From: Verrucomicrobiota bacterium
GTDB lineage: Bacteria; Verrucomicrobiota; Verrucomicrobiia; Chthoniobacterales; UBA10450
Direction: 5' to 3'
DNA: 56,231 bases
NCBI GenBank assembly: GCA_003219695.1
Contig: QHQA01000137.1
Span: 1 to 56,231, forward strand
The translations under genes were made by a program, and so were the position numbers. The notes below the pieces were generated by a model. The model did not search any database. It was given only the letters and a program-made list of their open reading frames with translations, and was not told the origin of the DNA. This document shows positions 25,513 through 33,816 of this stretch, piece by piece. Each line of letters begins with the position of its first letter. Position 1 is the stretch's first letter.

Positions 25513-25746
25513 CTAAGGCGTAGGTGCAGGAGAAGATTCTTCTGAAGGCGAGGGAGATTCCTCGGCCCCAGCAGCCTTCTTCTTTCTCGCGGCAGTTTTT
25601 CTCTTATGCGCCGGCGACGGAGTCGGGGAGACTTTGGCAGTTGCCGCCCCCGTGGTCGAGGTTGCAGTAGTTCCCTGTTGTGTGCAGGAAACGATAAACG
25701 CTGCGCCGATCAGAGCGGTAATGAACGTTAAAACAGATTTTTTCAT
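25513..25746 (-). CDS. Small Lys/Pro/Ser-rich lipoprotein
   Basis: 77 residues from the ATG at 25746. MKKSVLTFITALIGAAFIVSC is a lipoprotein signal with lipobox IVSC; the rest is low complexity (HKRKTAARKKKAAG, ESPSPSEESSPAPTP), probably disordered and exposed. The frame is open further upstream, but the Lys-Lys start fits a signal peptide. Confidence 0.65.
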   Translation of the reverse strand: MKKSVLTFITALIGAAFIVSCTQQGTTATSTTGAATAKVSPTPSPAHKRKTAARKKKAAGAEESPSPSEESSPAPTP

Positions 25747-25821
25747 AGTTACGGTTAAGTTCGAGAGCAGCAGCATGTTCGGTCGCCCCCTTCCACGAGA
25801 AAACAAATCCGCGAGGATGCG

Positions 25822-26211
25822 CTACTCGGTTGAGGGCGAATCAACGCTCCCTGCCGTACTTTGAAGGGCATCAGCCAGCGTCTCGAAAGTCGCAATTTGG
25901 ATTTCGGGTCCATAATGGAACTGCGAGAGAATATTAAGGCCAATGTCTTTGTGCGGATCGGGCATCACTCGCGTCACGGAGGCGACCCCTTTTTCGGCGA
26001 GCGCATCCATGATTTCCGCAACGTGACGCGCCGCTGCCGGATCCATTGAGTCCAACCACCGGAAATCCGCCAGAACACGGAGCCCGGGCGCAACGCCCTG
26101 CAAGAGCTCCCGTACGCGTTGCGCAGCGTACTTTGCCTGCTCGGCCGTGACCCGCTGCACAGCGCTGATGACCAGCAATCGTTTCGATCGATCGAGCTCA
26201 ACCGCGTACAT
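25822..26211 (-). CDS. STAS/SpoIIAA-like hypothetical protein
   Basis: 129 residues beginning MYAVELDRSKRLLVISAVQRVT. A beta strand and helix pattern with GLRVLADFRWLDSMDPAAA, then HVAEIMDALAEKGVASVTRVMPD, fits a small STAS/SpoIIAA-like fold. No phosphorylatable Ser in the usual motif is evident. No partner gene is adjacent. Family assignment is tentative; that it is coding is likely from composition. Confidence 0.55.
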   Translation of the reverse strand: MYAVELDRSKRLLVISAVQRVTAEQAKYAAQRVRELLQGVAPGLRVLADFRWLDSMDPAAARHVAEIMDALAEKGVASVTRVMPDPHKDIGLNILSQFHYGPEIQIATFETLADALQSTAGSVDSPSTE

Positions 26212-26565
26212 TCTTTTGTAATCACACGCTGCGGCTGCAGTCGCAAATCCAACCGCCGATTAAAGGAAGATTGCTCGTTTGTCTCCGGAGAGGCACTGAC
26301 GTGATTTCATTCATAGTCGATTGGCACTCGGACCTGCGACGCACTTCCAGGTTTGAATCGCCACCTTCGGAAGCTAACGTTGAGCTAGTTAGCACAACCC
26401 TCTTACACGGAACGGCCAGAGTTCCTCGACGGACACGCACCAGAAAATTTCCTACCCGTTTCAGGAAGGTCAAATTGCGGCTGGTTTCCCTGCTTATGGC
26501 TTGAACTCTGTCTGGAAAGACAGAGTTTCTTTCTTACACACTGTCACCAAGTCCGTGGCTTCTTT
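26212..26565. other. 354-bp region without a confident gene
   Basis: Overlapping frames exist on both strands (26271-26504 plus, 26222-26473 minus), but neither resembles a known family. The plus-strand frame ends with TGA at 26502-26504, directly before a terminator-like hairpin, which is the only support for a short gene there. Confidence 0.4.
26504..26535 (+). terminator. Rho-independent terminator-like hairpin
   Basis: AACTCTGTCT (26504-26513), loop GGAA, AGACAGAGTT (26518-26527), then TCTTTCTT. It is a perfect 10-bp stem with a pyrimidine-rich tail, oriented to stop plus-strand transcription. No confident plus-strand gene precedes it. Confidence 0.6.
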
Positions 26566-26790
26566 ATGCTTCTCGTAACTGCGACAGACGTTACCGTTTG
26601 GATCATTTCTGCGCTTCTCGCGCTCGGCATTGGCTGGAGTAAATACGCGAAATGGAAAATACGCGACAAATTGGTGTGCGACCTTGCAGCCATGGATCGG
26701 GAACGCCGGGAAAAAATGCTCAGCCGAATGAGCCCTGATCTCGCCATGGAGGCACGGGAGGAATTGATGCGCCGATTTAACATATTCTGA
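26566..26790 (+). CDS. Small membrane-anchored protein
   Basis: 74 residues. One N-terminal helix (VTVWIISALLALGIGWSKY) is followed by a charged cytoplasmic segment (DRERREKMLSRMSPDLAMEA). Unknown family. Composition and the single anchor make it a plausible gene; an antisense frame at the same place looks non-coding. Confidence 0.55.
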   Translation: MLLVTATDVTVWIISALLALGIGWSKYAKWKIRDKLVCDLAAMDRERREKMLSRMSPDLAMEAREELMRRFNIF

Positions 26791-26810
26791 TCCTCTCAAC
26801 AATCGGGCTT

Positions 26811-26904
26811 TCATGTTGAGCGAAGCGAAACATCTCTGGTCTATTTCCGTCGCGAGGACCCGTCCAAAATTCATCCGAGATCCTTCGCTGCGCTCAGAAT
26901 GACA
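26811..26904. repeat. TGTCATTCC-type palindromic repeat, copy 3 (divergent)
   Basis: Begins TCATGTTGAGCGAAGCGAAAC and ends CTTCGCTGCGCTCAGAATGACA, a degenerate member of the family with inverted ends. Lies upstream of the thioesterase gene. Confidence 0.65.
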
Positions 26905-26932
26905 TTGTGTTCAACTCGCGTTTAATCCGACG

Positions 26933-27331
26933 ATGTCCTCTGCCCCTTTCGAAATGACCGTTTCAGTTCTGCCGGGGGACATCGACGAACAAAACCATGT
27001 GAACAACACCGTTTACCTGCGATGGGTCCAAGAGGTTGCCACTGCTCATTGGCGAGCCATCGCCAGCCCGGAAGCGCAGAAGATCATCGGCTGGGTCGTT
27101 CTGCGCCACGAGATTGACTACAAAACTCCCGCCGGCCTGGGCGACGTAATCGTGTTGCGCACGTGGGTCGGCAAAGCCACCCGGCTCACATTCGAACGGT
27201 TCACCGAAATTCGGCGGAATAACGATGGCCAGCTCTTATCCAAGGCTCGGACGCTGTGGTGCCCGATCAACACGCAAACCGGCCGGCCCGTGCGCGTGTC
27301 GACAGAGGTGCGCGAACAGTTTTCCAGTTGA
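26933..27331 (+). CDS. Acyl-CoA thioesterase, 4HBT hotdog family (YbgC/FadM-like)
   Basis: 132 residues. VLPGDIDEQNHVNNTVYLRWVQE contains the D-x-x-x-H-x-N-N active-site pattern (Asp near 17); HEIDYKTPAGLGDVIVLRTWV and RTLWCPIN are typical later strands. It hydrolyses acyl-CoA thioesters; chain preference is unknown. Length matches the family. Confidence 0.88.
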   Translation: MSSAPFEMTVSVLPGDIDEQNHVNNTVYLRWVQEVATAHWRAIASPEAQKIIGWVVLRHEIDYKTPAGLGDVIVLRTWVGKATRLTFERFTEIRRNNDGQLLSKARTLWCPINTQTGRPVRVSTEVREQFSS

Positions 27332-27389
27332 AGTTCAATCGCAGTGAAGACCGGATGCACGTCTCGAAAAGGGATGAAATCTGCATCGC

Positions 27390-27497
27390 AGCGGCGAAAA
27401 ACGGCGCAGCAGCGCCGCACTCCAAAACGTGGCCGCGAATTCGACGCACATCGGGCGCTTGCGTTGTGGAGTGCGGCGGTATTCCGCCGCTTTTCCG
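27390..27497. repeat. GC-rich palindromic element (CGCCGCACTCCA ends)
   Basis: CGCCGCACTCCA (27413-27424) pairs with TGGAGTGCGGCG (27467-27478), with further GCGGCG/CGCCGC pairing outside. It fills most of the gap between the thioesterase and glycosyltransferase genes. Probably a REP/MITE-like non-coding element. Confidence 0.65.
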
Positions 27498-27551
27498 GAG
27501 GACGGTGCTTCGTATTTGAACGTGGAGGCAGTGAGCGTCTAATCTTGCGCG

Positions 27552-28721
27552 TTGACTACAACGCTCGACACACGCCCGGTTATCGCTTGTTATTGCGCGA
27601 CATTTCTGAAACCGGAGATGCTGCATATCTACCGGCAAATAACCGCGCTGAACCGATGCGCTCCGGTGGTAATTGCGCAGAAACGCGAAAACACCCAGCG
27701 TTTCCCATTTGAGGCGGTCAGGATTGTTCCGAAACCGCCCACACATTTCCTGCGGCGCTTTTGGTTCAGGCAACTGCGCGACGTGCCGTGGCAGATCTCG
27801 CATACCGAACTGCGCGCATTGCTAAATGTCCTAAGAAAAACCGACGCTCGGCTTTTGCACGTTTACTTCGGCCACATCGCCGTGCATCTCCTGCCGTTGA
27901 TTCGCGCTTGGAAAAAGCCGTCGATCGTTTCCTTCCACGGCGCGGATGTCATGGTGGACATGAATAAGCCAGCCTATCGAGACGCCACGCAGCAGATGCT
28001 CGACGCAGTGAAGCTGGTTTTGGTTCGCTCGGAATCGTTGCGCCGCGCGGTTGCTGATCTTGGCTGCGACCTAAAAAAGATCGAAGTCCAGCGCACCGGG
28101 ATTCCGGTCGATGAATTTCCTTTCCGCGAGCGAAGTCTGCCGGGAAACGGCGAATGGCGGTTAGCGCAGGCTGGCCGCTTGATCGAGAAGAAAGGTCTGC
28201 CAGTTACCCTTCGCGCCTTCGCACTTTTCCAGCGTCAGCATCCAAATGCGACGCTGACCATTGCCGGAGAAGGACCGATGCTGGATCAGCTTCACAAGCT
28301 GGCGCGCGAATTAAACATCGAGGGGCGCGTTTCATTCACGGGCTTTGTTTCGCCGGAGCAATTGCGCGACATCTATTATCGGTCGCATATTTTTTTGCAT
28401 CCCAGCCAAACTGGTCATGACGGGAACCAGGAAGGCATCCCAAATTCGATGCTTGAAGCGATGGCCACAGGCCTGCCTGTGTTTGCGACCCAACACGGCG
28501 GCATTCCCGAGGCGATCGAACACGGCGTGAGCGGCGTGCTCGTGCCGGAGCGCGATTACGAAGGATTAGCGGGGGTGCTGCTCAACGCGGCACAAGATTT
28601 CGATTTGCTTTCACGAATCGCGCGCAGCGGCGCTGAAGTCGTTCGCAAAAACTTCGATCTCTACACGCAAGCGCGACGGCTCGAAGATATTTATCTGCGG
28701 CTGATCGGCAGTGGCGCGTGA
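27552..28721 (+). CDS. Glycosyltransferase family 4
   Basis: 389 residues. The C-terminal GT-B domain has LAQAGRLIEKKGLP, LTIAGEGPMLDQL, VSFTGFVSPEQL and the donor-binding E-x7-E-like stretch QEGIPNSMLEAMATGLPVF, then HGGIPEAIEHGVSGVLVP. It transfers a sugar from an NDP or lipid-linked donor, probably in exopolysaccharide or glycolipid synthesis. The start is a TTG at 27552 (MTTTLDTRPVIACY); Met23 is an alternative. No other polysaccharide genes are adjacent. Confidence 0.9.
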   Translation: MTTTLDTRPVIACYCATFLKPEMLHIYRQITALNRCAPVVIAQKRENTQRFPFEAVRIVPKPPTHFLRRFWFRQLRDVPWQISHTELRALLNVLRKTDARLLHVYFGHIAVHLLPLIRAWKKPSIVSFHGADVMVDMNKPAYRDATQQMLDAVKLVLVRSESLRRAVADLGCDLKKIEVQRTGIPVDEFPFRERSLPGNGEWRLAQAGRLIEKKGLPVTLRAFALFQRQHPNATLTIAGEGPMLDQLHKLARELNIEGRVSFTGFVSPEQLRDIYYRSHIFLHPSQTGHDGNQEGIPNSMLEAMATGLPVFATQHGGIPEAIEHGVSGVLVPERDYEGLAGVLLNAAQDFDLLSRIARSGAEVVRKNFDLYTQARRLEDIYLRLIGSGA

Positions 28722-28788
28722 CATCAATCCCAGCGCCAATCCGAGGGAACGCCCAGCGCTGGGAACTTTAGTATTTTACCGAGCCGAA

Positions 28789-29187
28789 TTACTTCCGATG
28801 CCAGGGCTGCGTCACGTTTTGGATGCGCGGCTTGCAGACGTCGTTGACCAAAACGAACGCCAAGGTGTTTTGGTCGGGGCGGCTAAACTTATAAACCCCG
28901 GGACCTTTACAGGATTTGGGGATGTGCCCTACCCGGCGCGTTTCCTGGATCGTAATACTATCGCCTGCGAGTGTGTAGGTGCCCCAGATCTGTGCCTTTG
29001 GCTTCGCGGCCACGACGTGAAATGTACCGTCAGCGTTGATTGTCCACACAGCTCCGAGCGAGTTGGTCCACGTGCCCGCGAGCGCAGCCGGGCCGGCGGG
29101 CTGCATGGTCGCGCAAGCGCCCAAAAGCGCGAGTAAAGCGCCTGCGAAAATAATTCGAAGAGAGTTTTGTATTTTCATGAGCGGCAT
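28789..29187 (-). CDS. Small lipoprotein
   Basis: 132 residues. MPLMKIQNSLRIIFAGALLALLGAC gives a lipoprotein signal with lipobox LGAC. The mature part, GTWTNSLGAVWTINADGTF and WGTYTLAGDSITIQE, is a lipocalin-like or META-like beta domain of unknown ligand. Start at Met1 or Met4 (29178) is undecided. Confidence 0.7.
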   Translation of the reverse strand: MPLMKIQNSLRIIFAGALLALLGACATMQPAGPAALAGTWTNSLGAVWTINADGTFHVVAAKPKAQIWGTYTLAGDSITIQETRRVGHIPKSCKGPGVYKFSRPDQNTLAFVLVNDVCKPRIQNVTQPWHRK

Positions 29188-29277
29188 CCTGCCTCGCTGC
29201 AGCTGAAAGCGTCAAGCTTAGATTGCAGGCGAAGAGATTCGTTGCCACGGACTTCAGCTTTGACATAAAAACACTAC

Positions 29278-29733
29278 GTGGAACAGACACCGCTGCCGAT
29301 ACTTTTGGCGCAGAAAGCTAACTGGTGGAAGCGAAACTGGAAATGGTTCGTGCCGCTGGGCTGTTTCACTGTAGTGCTGCTATTCCTCGTCTCCGTTGGC
29401 TCAATTCTGTTAATCGTTTTCAGCGCGCTGAAATCAACAGATGTTTATAAAGACGCGCTGGCCCGGGCCAAGGCGGACCCAGCAGTGATCGGGGCTCTTG
29501 GTTCACCTCTCCAAGACGGATTTCTTGTCTCGGGAAACACAAATGTTAACGGCGCATCCGGTGAATCCAACCTGTCAATTCCGATCTCCGGTCCAAAGGG
29601 AAAAGGAACAATTTACGTTTCAGCGAAGAAGTCACTGGGCCAGTGGAACTATTCGGGGCTCGTAGTGGAGATCTCCCAAACGCATCAACGCATCGATCTT
29701 CTCCCACGCTCGGCGCCATCCGGTTCGCCCTGA
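29278..29733 (+). CDS. Coa1-family (cytochrome oxidase assembly factor-like) membrane protein
   Basis: 151 residues. The N-terminal hydrophobic helix (WFVPLGCFTVVLLFLVSVGSILLIVF) and the outer domain (ALARAKADPAVIGALGSPLQDG, then ISGPKGKGTIYVSA) match the Coa1 pattern, in which a conserved LG-P motif follows the helix. The family name comes from a mitochondrial cytochrome oxidase assembly factor; bacterial members are mostly uncharacterised. GTG start. It is followed 7 bp later by another membrane protein gene, probably co-transcribed. Confidence 0.7.
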   Translation: MEQTPLPILLAQKANWWKRNWKWFVPLGCFTVVLLFLVSVGSILLIVFSALKSTDVYKDALARAKADPAVIGALGSPLQDGFLVSGNTNVNGASGESNLSIPISGPKGKGTIYVSAKKSLGQWNYSGLVVEISQTHQRIDLLPRSAPSGSP

Positions 29734-29740
29734 TCTTTTA

Positions 29741-30484
29741 ATGCAAAGCGCGACAAAGAAAATTTCTGTCAGCGCGATTATCCTCGCGATCGTTGGCGGG
29801 ATTATCGGTCTAGCTGCTGGACTATTTCTCGGGTTCGTTCTCGGAGCGGCTCTGGCGAAGGCGTTTCATGTTTCTTCCTTTGAAGGCGGCGCCGGATATT
29901 TTGCCGTTGCGATCGCCATACTCGTTACAATTATCGTCACGCCAGTCGCAATTCTTCTCACGCTTTATTGGCGCGGAATACGCGGGATTTGGCTGTTCAT
30001 TGGGTTGGTCATCGTTTGCGTGTCGATGTTTGCCATCGCCGCATCTGGCCTTGGAATCTGGTATGGAGCTCAGCCGCATGCTTTGAACCTCAATGGGCCG
30101 ACGCCGCAGCTGGAATTTGAGGTAAAATCGCCTGACGGACAATCCGTCGAAAACCTTGCTGATGTTGAGCCGGAGCTCGACACGGACCGCAACGCAATGC
30201 CAGGAACCTGGCACTCGGATACACCTCAAAACTCCGGCGTGCGGGCTGGCAACGTCGGTCTTTATTTCCGGACGTCGCGACGCTTGTTCGTTCTCAAATT
30301 TCCCGGACACGAAGACCGAATTTTCAACCTTCATCTGCCGGCGAATCCAATGAGGGCGAAATACCGCTCCTGGTCTGAGTGGCAAAAGCCAGACTTCGTA
30401 GCGAAAGCCGGCGAGCAACCGACTCGCTTCTCCGGCGGCAACGACTATCAGATTCGTTACAAGGTGGATTACCAGGATCGGTAA
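29741..30484 (+). CDS. Membrane protein of unknown function
   Basis: 247 residues with three N-terminal membrane helices (within 10-40, 50-76 and 80-110), then an extracytoplasmic beta-rich domain of about 130 residues containing TPQLEFEVKSPDG and VLKFPGHEDRIFNLHL. No family recognised. It lies 7 bp after the Coa1-like gene and probably shares its transcript. Confidence 0.65.
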   Translation: MQSATKKISVSAIILAIVGGIIGLAAGLFLGFVLGAALAKAFHVSSFEGGAGYFAVAIAILVTIIVTPVAILLTLYWRGIRGIWLFIGLVIVCVSMFAIAASGLGIWYGAQPHALNLNGPTPQLEFEVKSPDGQSVENLADVEPELDTDRNAMPGTWHSDTPQNSGVRAGNVGLYFRTSRRLFVLKFPGHEDRIFNLHLPANPMRAKYRSWSEWQKPDFVAKAGEQPTRFSGGNDYQIRYKVDYQDR

Positions 30485-30499
30485 ACACGCGTTTTCTTT

Positions 30500-30633
30500 C
30501 TGGGGAGCACAGGCTGCCAGCCTGTAGTTCGCGGCAGCTTGCCGCGAACATTGGTTGATCGCACACCGGAAATCGCGCCGAGTGCGTTCGGCAAGCTGCC
30601 GAACGCTGCAGGCTGGCAGCCTGCGCTCCCCAG
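30500..30633. repeat. Long palindromic element (CTGGGGAGC ... GCTCCCCAG), copy A
   Basis: CTGGGGAGCACAGGCTGCCA at the left mirrors TGGCAGCCTGCGCTCCCCAG at the right, and an inner CGGCAGCTTGCCG / CGGCAAGCTGCCG pair gives nested stems. It lies upstream of the mrp gene. Related ends occur at 32711-32859, 33817-33978 and 37214-37361. Confidence 0.8.
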
Positions 30634-30697
30634 ACGTGGTGATGGCTCCATCCTCGCACCCGGTTTACCTTTGGGGCGCAGCACGTAAGCTTCTGGC

Positions 30698-31738
30698 ATG
30701 TCCGTTTCGGAAGATCACGTGAAGCACGCTTTGAAGTCGGTGAAATATCCGGGCTTCACGCGCGACATTGTTTCTTTCGGCTTGGTGAAGTCGATTCAAA
30801 TCGACGATCGCGAGGTGAAGGTGCAGCTCGCGCTGGCGACAAATGATCCGAATATCCCAGCAACAATCAAAAATGATGCAGAAAGAACGTTGCGCGCCAT
30901 CGAAGGAGTTCGGAGCGCGAAAGTGTTGATCGACATCCACGCGCCGCCCGGCGGTGCAGGCGCTGGCATGGGCGCGACACGGATTCCCGGAGTGCGGCAT
31001 GTGATCGCTGTGGCAAGCGGCAAAGGCGGCGTCGGCAAATCGACTGTCGCGGGGAATCTTGCGATCGCTTTGGAGCAAACTGGTGCGCGCGTTGGTTTGT
31101 GCGATTGCGACATTTACGGTCCGAGCATTTCGCTGATGTTCGGTACGCGCGAACGACCAATGGCCACGGAAGAGAACAAGATCGTCCCCATCGAGCAATA
31201 CGGGTTGCGCCTGATGTCGATGGGATTTCTCCTCGACGACACCTCACCGGCGATTTTGCGCGGCCCGATGGTGACGCGCTACACGCAGCAATTTTTGCGG
31301 CAGGTCGAATGGGGCGAGTTGGATTATTTGGTGCTCGATCTCCCGCCCGGCACCGGGGACATCCAGCTTACGATTGTGCAAACCGTCGCGCTCTCCGGAG
31401 CGATCATCGTCACCACGCCTCAGGAAGTTGCCCTTATGGACGCGCGCAAGGCCGCCACCATGTTCGACAAGGTTAACGTTCCGGTGCTCGGCCTGGTGGA
31501 GAACATGAGCTATTTCGTGTCGCCATCCGATAGCAAACGTTACGATATCTTTGGAAGCGGCGGCGGCGAACGCGAAGCAAAGCGGTTGCGCGTGCCGCTT
31601 CTCGGCCAAATCCCCATTGATATCGCCACGCGCGAGGCGGGTGATCGCGGTATCCCGATCGTAAGCGAAGATCGACGATCGCCTGTGACTGCCGAGTTCA
31701 AAAAGATCGCCGAAAATATTCGTAAGACCCTATCATAG
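30698..31738 (+). CDS. mrp: Mrp/NBP35-type iron-sulfur carrier ATPase
   Basis: 346 residues. Residues 5-80 are a MIP18/DUF59 domain. The deviant Walker A SGKGGVGKST is at 107-116, followed by DCDIYGPSIS, LRGPMV and LVLDLPPGTGDIQLT. The family loads and transfers Fe-S clusters. The C-terminal CxxC that normally bridges the cluster at the dimer interface is absent: after VENMSYF (269-273) the sequence is VSPSDSKRYDIFG, without cysteines. Confidence 0.92.
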   Translation: MSVSEDHVKHALKSVKYPGFTRDIVSFGLVKSIQIDDREVKVQLALATNDPNIPATIKNDAERTLRAIEGVRSAKVLIDIHAPPGGAGAGMGATRIPGVRHVIAVASGKGGVGKSTVAGNLAIALEQTGARVGLCDCDIYGPSISLMFGTRERPMATEENKIVPIEQYGLRLMSMGFLLDDTSPAILRGPMVTRYTQQFLRQVEWGELDYLVLDLPPGTGDIQLTIVQTVALSGAIIVTTPQEVALMDARKAATMFDKVNVPVLGLVENMSYFVSPSDSKRYDIFGSGGGEREAKRLRVPLLGQIPIDIATREAGDRGIPIVSEDRRSPVTAEFKKIAENIRKTLS

Positions 31739-31838
31739 CGAGCCATGCACAGAGGCAGACGCAGACGGAACTTAAATAAATTCCGCGATCCTCTCGTCAA
31801 ATTCCGGTGTTTGATTTTATTGACGAGCCGCAAGTTTT

Positions 31839-32087
31839 ATGAAAGAAGAAGAACCCCAGATGCCCTCTTCCGAAGGAGATCAGTCTCAATTCGTCAGGGA
31901 CTCGGCCCTCTACAAGGAGTTCCTTGCAGAGCGCGCCGAGATTTTGAAGCACAAGTGGATCGAAAGCGAAAAGGCCGGCAAAGACATCGGCTTTGAAAGA
32001 GCCTTGCTGGATTGGATTGTAAAACATCGCTCCAACTGGCGAGAGCGGCGAAGAAAGGAGGCGCGCACCGAAAAGTCCGCCTCCTAA
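31839..32087 (+). CDS. Conserved small hypothetical protein
   Basis: 82 residues, highly charged and helical: LYKEFLAERAEILKHKWIES and KDIGFERALLDWIVKHRSNW. I recognise this pattern as a recurrent small bacterial protein without a named function. It lies 46 bp upstream of pyrR and could share its transcript, although the PyrR motif lies between them. Confidence 0.7.
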   Translation: MKEEEPQMPSSEGDQSQFVRDSALYKEFLAERAEILKHKWIESEKAGKDIGFERALLDWIVKHRSNWRERRRKEARTEKSAS

Positions 32088-32100
32088 TTTTTGTACCCTT

Positions 32101-32133
32101 TAAGGCGATCCCGTGAGGTCGCGAAGGAACCGC
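32101..32133 (+). promoter_or_regulatory. PyrR-binding RNA element at the pyrR ribosome binding site
   Basis: ATCCCGTGAGGTC (32108-32120) matches the PyrR-binding loop consensus ARUCCNGNGAGGYU, flanked by pairing GCGA and TCGC. The Shine-Dalgarno GAAGGA (32123-32128) follows at once, and ATG 32134 is 5 nt beyond. No terminator/antiterminator pair is visible downstream. PyrR bound with UMP would therefore be expected to block translation initiation rather than cause attenuation, as known in mycobacteria. The motif is seen; the mechanism is inferred. Confidence 0.7.
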
Positions 32134-32691
32134 ATGAAACACAAAGAACAGAATTCATCAGCCGCCTCCATCATGGACGCGGCGGCGATTCGTCGGGCGC
32201 TGCGACGAATTGCGCACGAAATCATCGAGCGAAACCGGCACCTCGCCAACATCGTGTTGGCAGGAATTCCTTCGCGCGGTGTAGAGATCGCACGACGCAT
32301 CGCGGCTTTCATCCGCGGGATTGAAAAAGCGGAGGTTGAGACCGGCGTGATCGACGTAGCCATGCATCGCGACGACGTGGGGACGCGCGCCGAACTGCCT
32401 GTTGTGCGCGCGTCGAAACTTCCGGTGCCGCTGGAGGATCGCACCGTCATCATCGTCGATGATGTCTTTTACACCGGACGCACCGTTCGCGCGGCCATGG
32501 ACGCCATCAATTCATTCGGGCGACCGGCGCGTATTCAACTCGCCGTGCTAATTGATCGGGGTCATCGCGAGTTGCCCATTCGTCCTGATTACGTCGGAAA
32601 GAATTTGCCGACGGCGACGCATGAACAAATCCAGGTGCGCCTGCAAGAAACCGACAATGAACCCGACGCAGTGTGGTTGGAAAGAGAATGA
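32134..32691 (+). CDS. pyrR: Bifunctional pyr operon regulator / uracil phosphoribosyltransferase PyrR
   Basis: 185 residues from ATG 32134, which has GAAGGA upstream; an in-frame GTG at 32113 lies within the RNA motif and is less likely. The PRPP loop VIIVDDVFYTGRT is at 106-118, and PSRGVEIARRIA and DVAMHRDD are PyrR signatures. It senses UMP/PRPP and regulates pyr mRNA, with weak uracil phosphoribosyltransferase activity. It heads the pyrR-pyrB-pyrC run. Confidence 0.93.
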   Translation: MKHKEQNSSAASIMDAAAIRRALRRIAHEIIERNRHLANIVLAGIPSRGVEIARRIAAFIRGIEKAEVETGVIDVAMHRDDVGTRAELPVVRASKLPVPLEDRTVIIVDDVFYTGRTVRAAMDAINSFGRPARIQLAVLIDRGHRELPIRPDYVGKNLPTATHEQIQVRLQETDNEPDAVWLERE

Positions 32692-32710
32692 ATATGAACG
32701 CGCAACTTCC

Positions 32711-32859
32711 GGGTAGCGCACGCGTCTCGCGTGCTGGCGAGCGCGTCCTCGCGATCGCGGACTTCTCTTCAATTTCGTCAGCAATCGACGCGGCCCGGCA
32801 CAGGAGAAGCCTGTTTCGGCGCGACGCCGAAACCAGCACGCGAGACGCGTGCGCTACCC
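32711..32859. repeat. Long palindromic element between pyrR and pyrB, copy B
   Basis: A perfect 27-bp terminal inverted repeat, 32711-32737 and 32833-32859 (ends GGGTAGCGCACGCG / CGCGTGCGCTACCC), bounds a 149-bp element with inner palindromes CGCGATCGCG and TTTCGGCGCGACGCCGAAA. The pyrB start codon is 7 bp after its end. It shares inner blocks with copy C. Confidence 0.9.
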
Positions 32860-32866
32860 AAAACAG

Positions 32867-33796
32867 ATGACCACGCGCTGGACACGCAAAGATCTTCTCG
32901 GCCTTCGCGAGCTTTCGGCAGATGAAATCAATTTCGTGCTCGAGACTGCGGACGCGTTCAAGCAAGTTGGAACTCGCGAGATCAAGAAAGTCCCGGCGCT
33001 GCGCGGAAAAACGCTCGTGAACTTTTTCGTCGAGCCAAGCACGCGGACACGCACCTCATTCGAGTTGGCTGCGTTTCGTCTGAGTGCGGACGTGATCAAT
33101 ATCTCGGCAACCACCTCCAGCCTGACCAAAGGCGAAACGCTCAAAGACACTGCGCGCAACCTCGAGGCGTTACACACCGATATCCTCGTTTTGCGCCACA
33201 GTTCTGCAGGCGCGCCGCAGTTTCTTGCGAATCGGGTGAGAGCGAGCGTAATCAACGCCGGCGACGGCGCACACGAACATCCGACCCAGGCGCTTCTCGA
33301 TCTGTACACCATCCGCGAGCGCAGAGGTAAAATTGCGGGACTACATGTCGCGATCATTGGCGACGTTTTGTTCAGTCGCGTCGCGCGCTCGAACATTTTC
33401 GGCCTGCTTAAACTTGGCGCACGCGTCACGCTGGTGGGTCCGAGCACGCTAGTGCCGCGCGAGTTTGAAAAACTCGGCGTCGAAGTTTCGCACAAGATCG
33501 AGGACGTCCTGCCGAAAGCGGATGTGGTAAATCTTTTGCGGATTCAACATGAACGCCAGCGCAGAGAATATTTCCCTGGCCTCGGCGAATACATCCGGTT
33601 ATTTGGCCTCACGAAAGAACGCGCAAAACTGTTGAAACCGGATTGCGTGATCATGCATCCCGGCCCGATCAATCGCGGGGTCGAGATTGACAGCGATGTG
33701 GCGGACGGATTGCAGAGCGTGATTCTCGACCAGGTCACCAACGGTCTCGCTGTGCGCATGGCCGTCCTTTATTTATGCGGAGGGATCGCGACGTGA
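32867..33796 (+). CDS. pyrB: Aspartate carbamoyltransferase catalytic chain
   Basis: 309 residues from ATG 32867. The carbamoyl-phosphate motif STRTRTS is at 58-64. [28 protein letters not shown], the [12 protein letters not shown] region and [13 protein letters not shown] are ATCase signatures. It makes carbamoyl-aspartate in pyrimidine synthesis. No pyrI is adjacent; some ATCases instead associate with dihydroorotase, encoded next. The start lies 7 bp after a strong palindrome, so folding of the leader could limit translation. Confidence 0.96.
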   Translation: MTTRWTRKDLLGLRELSADEINFVLETADAFKQVGTREIKKVPALRGKTLVNFFVEPSTRTRTSFELAAFRLSADVINISATTSSLTKGETLKDTARNLEALHTDILVLRHSSAGAPQFLANRVRASVINAGDGAHEHPTQALLDLYTIRERRGKIAGLHVAIIGDVLFSRVARSNIFGLLKLGARVTLVGPSTLVPREFEKLGVEVSHKIEDVLPKADVVNLLRIQHERQRREYFPGLGEYIRLFGLTKERAKLLKPDCVIMHPGPINRGVEIDSDVADGLQSVILDQVTNGLAVRMAVLYLCGGIAT

Positions 33797-33816
33797 GCAG
33801 GCTGGCGCGCGCGATT

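Noticed and set aside
26494-26874. 126-codon minus-strand frame overlapping the small membrane protein
   Set aside because: It spans a terminator-like hairpin and part of a palindromic repeat and shows no domain; the plus-strand 74-residue frame is more protein-like.
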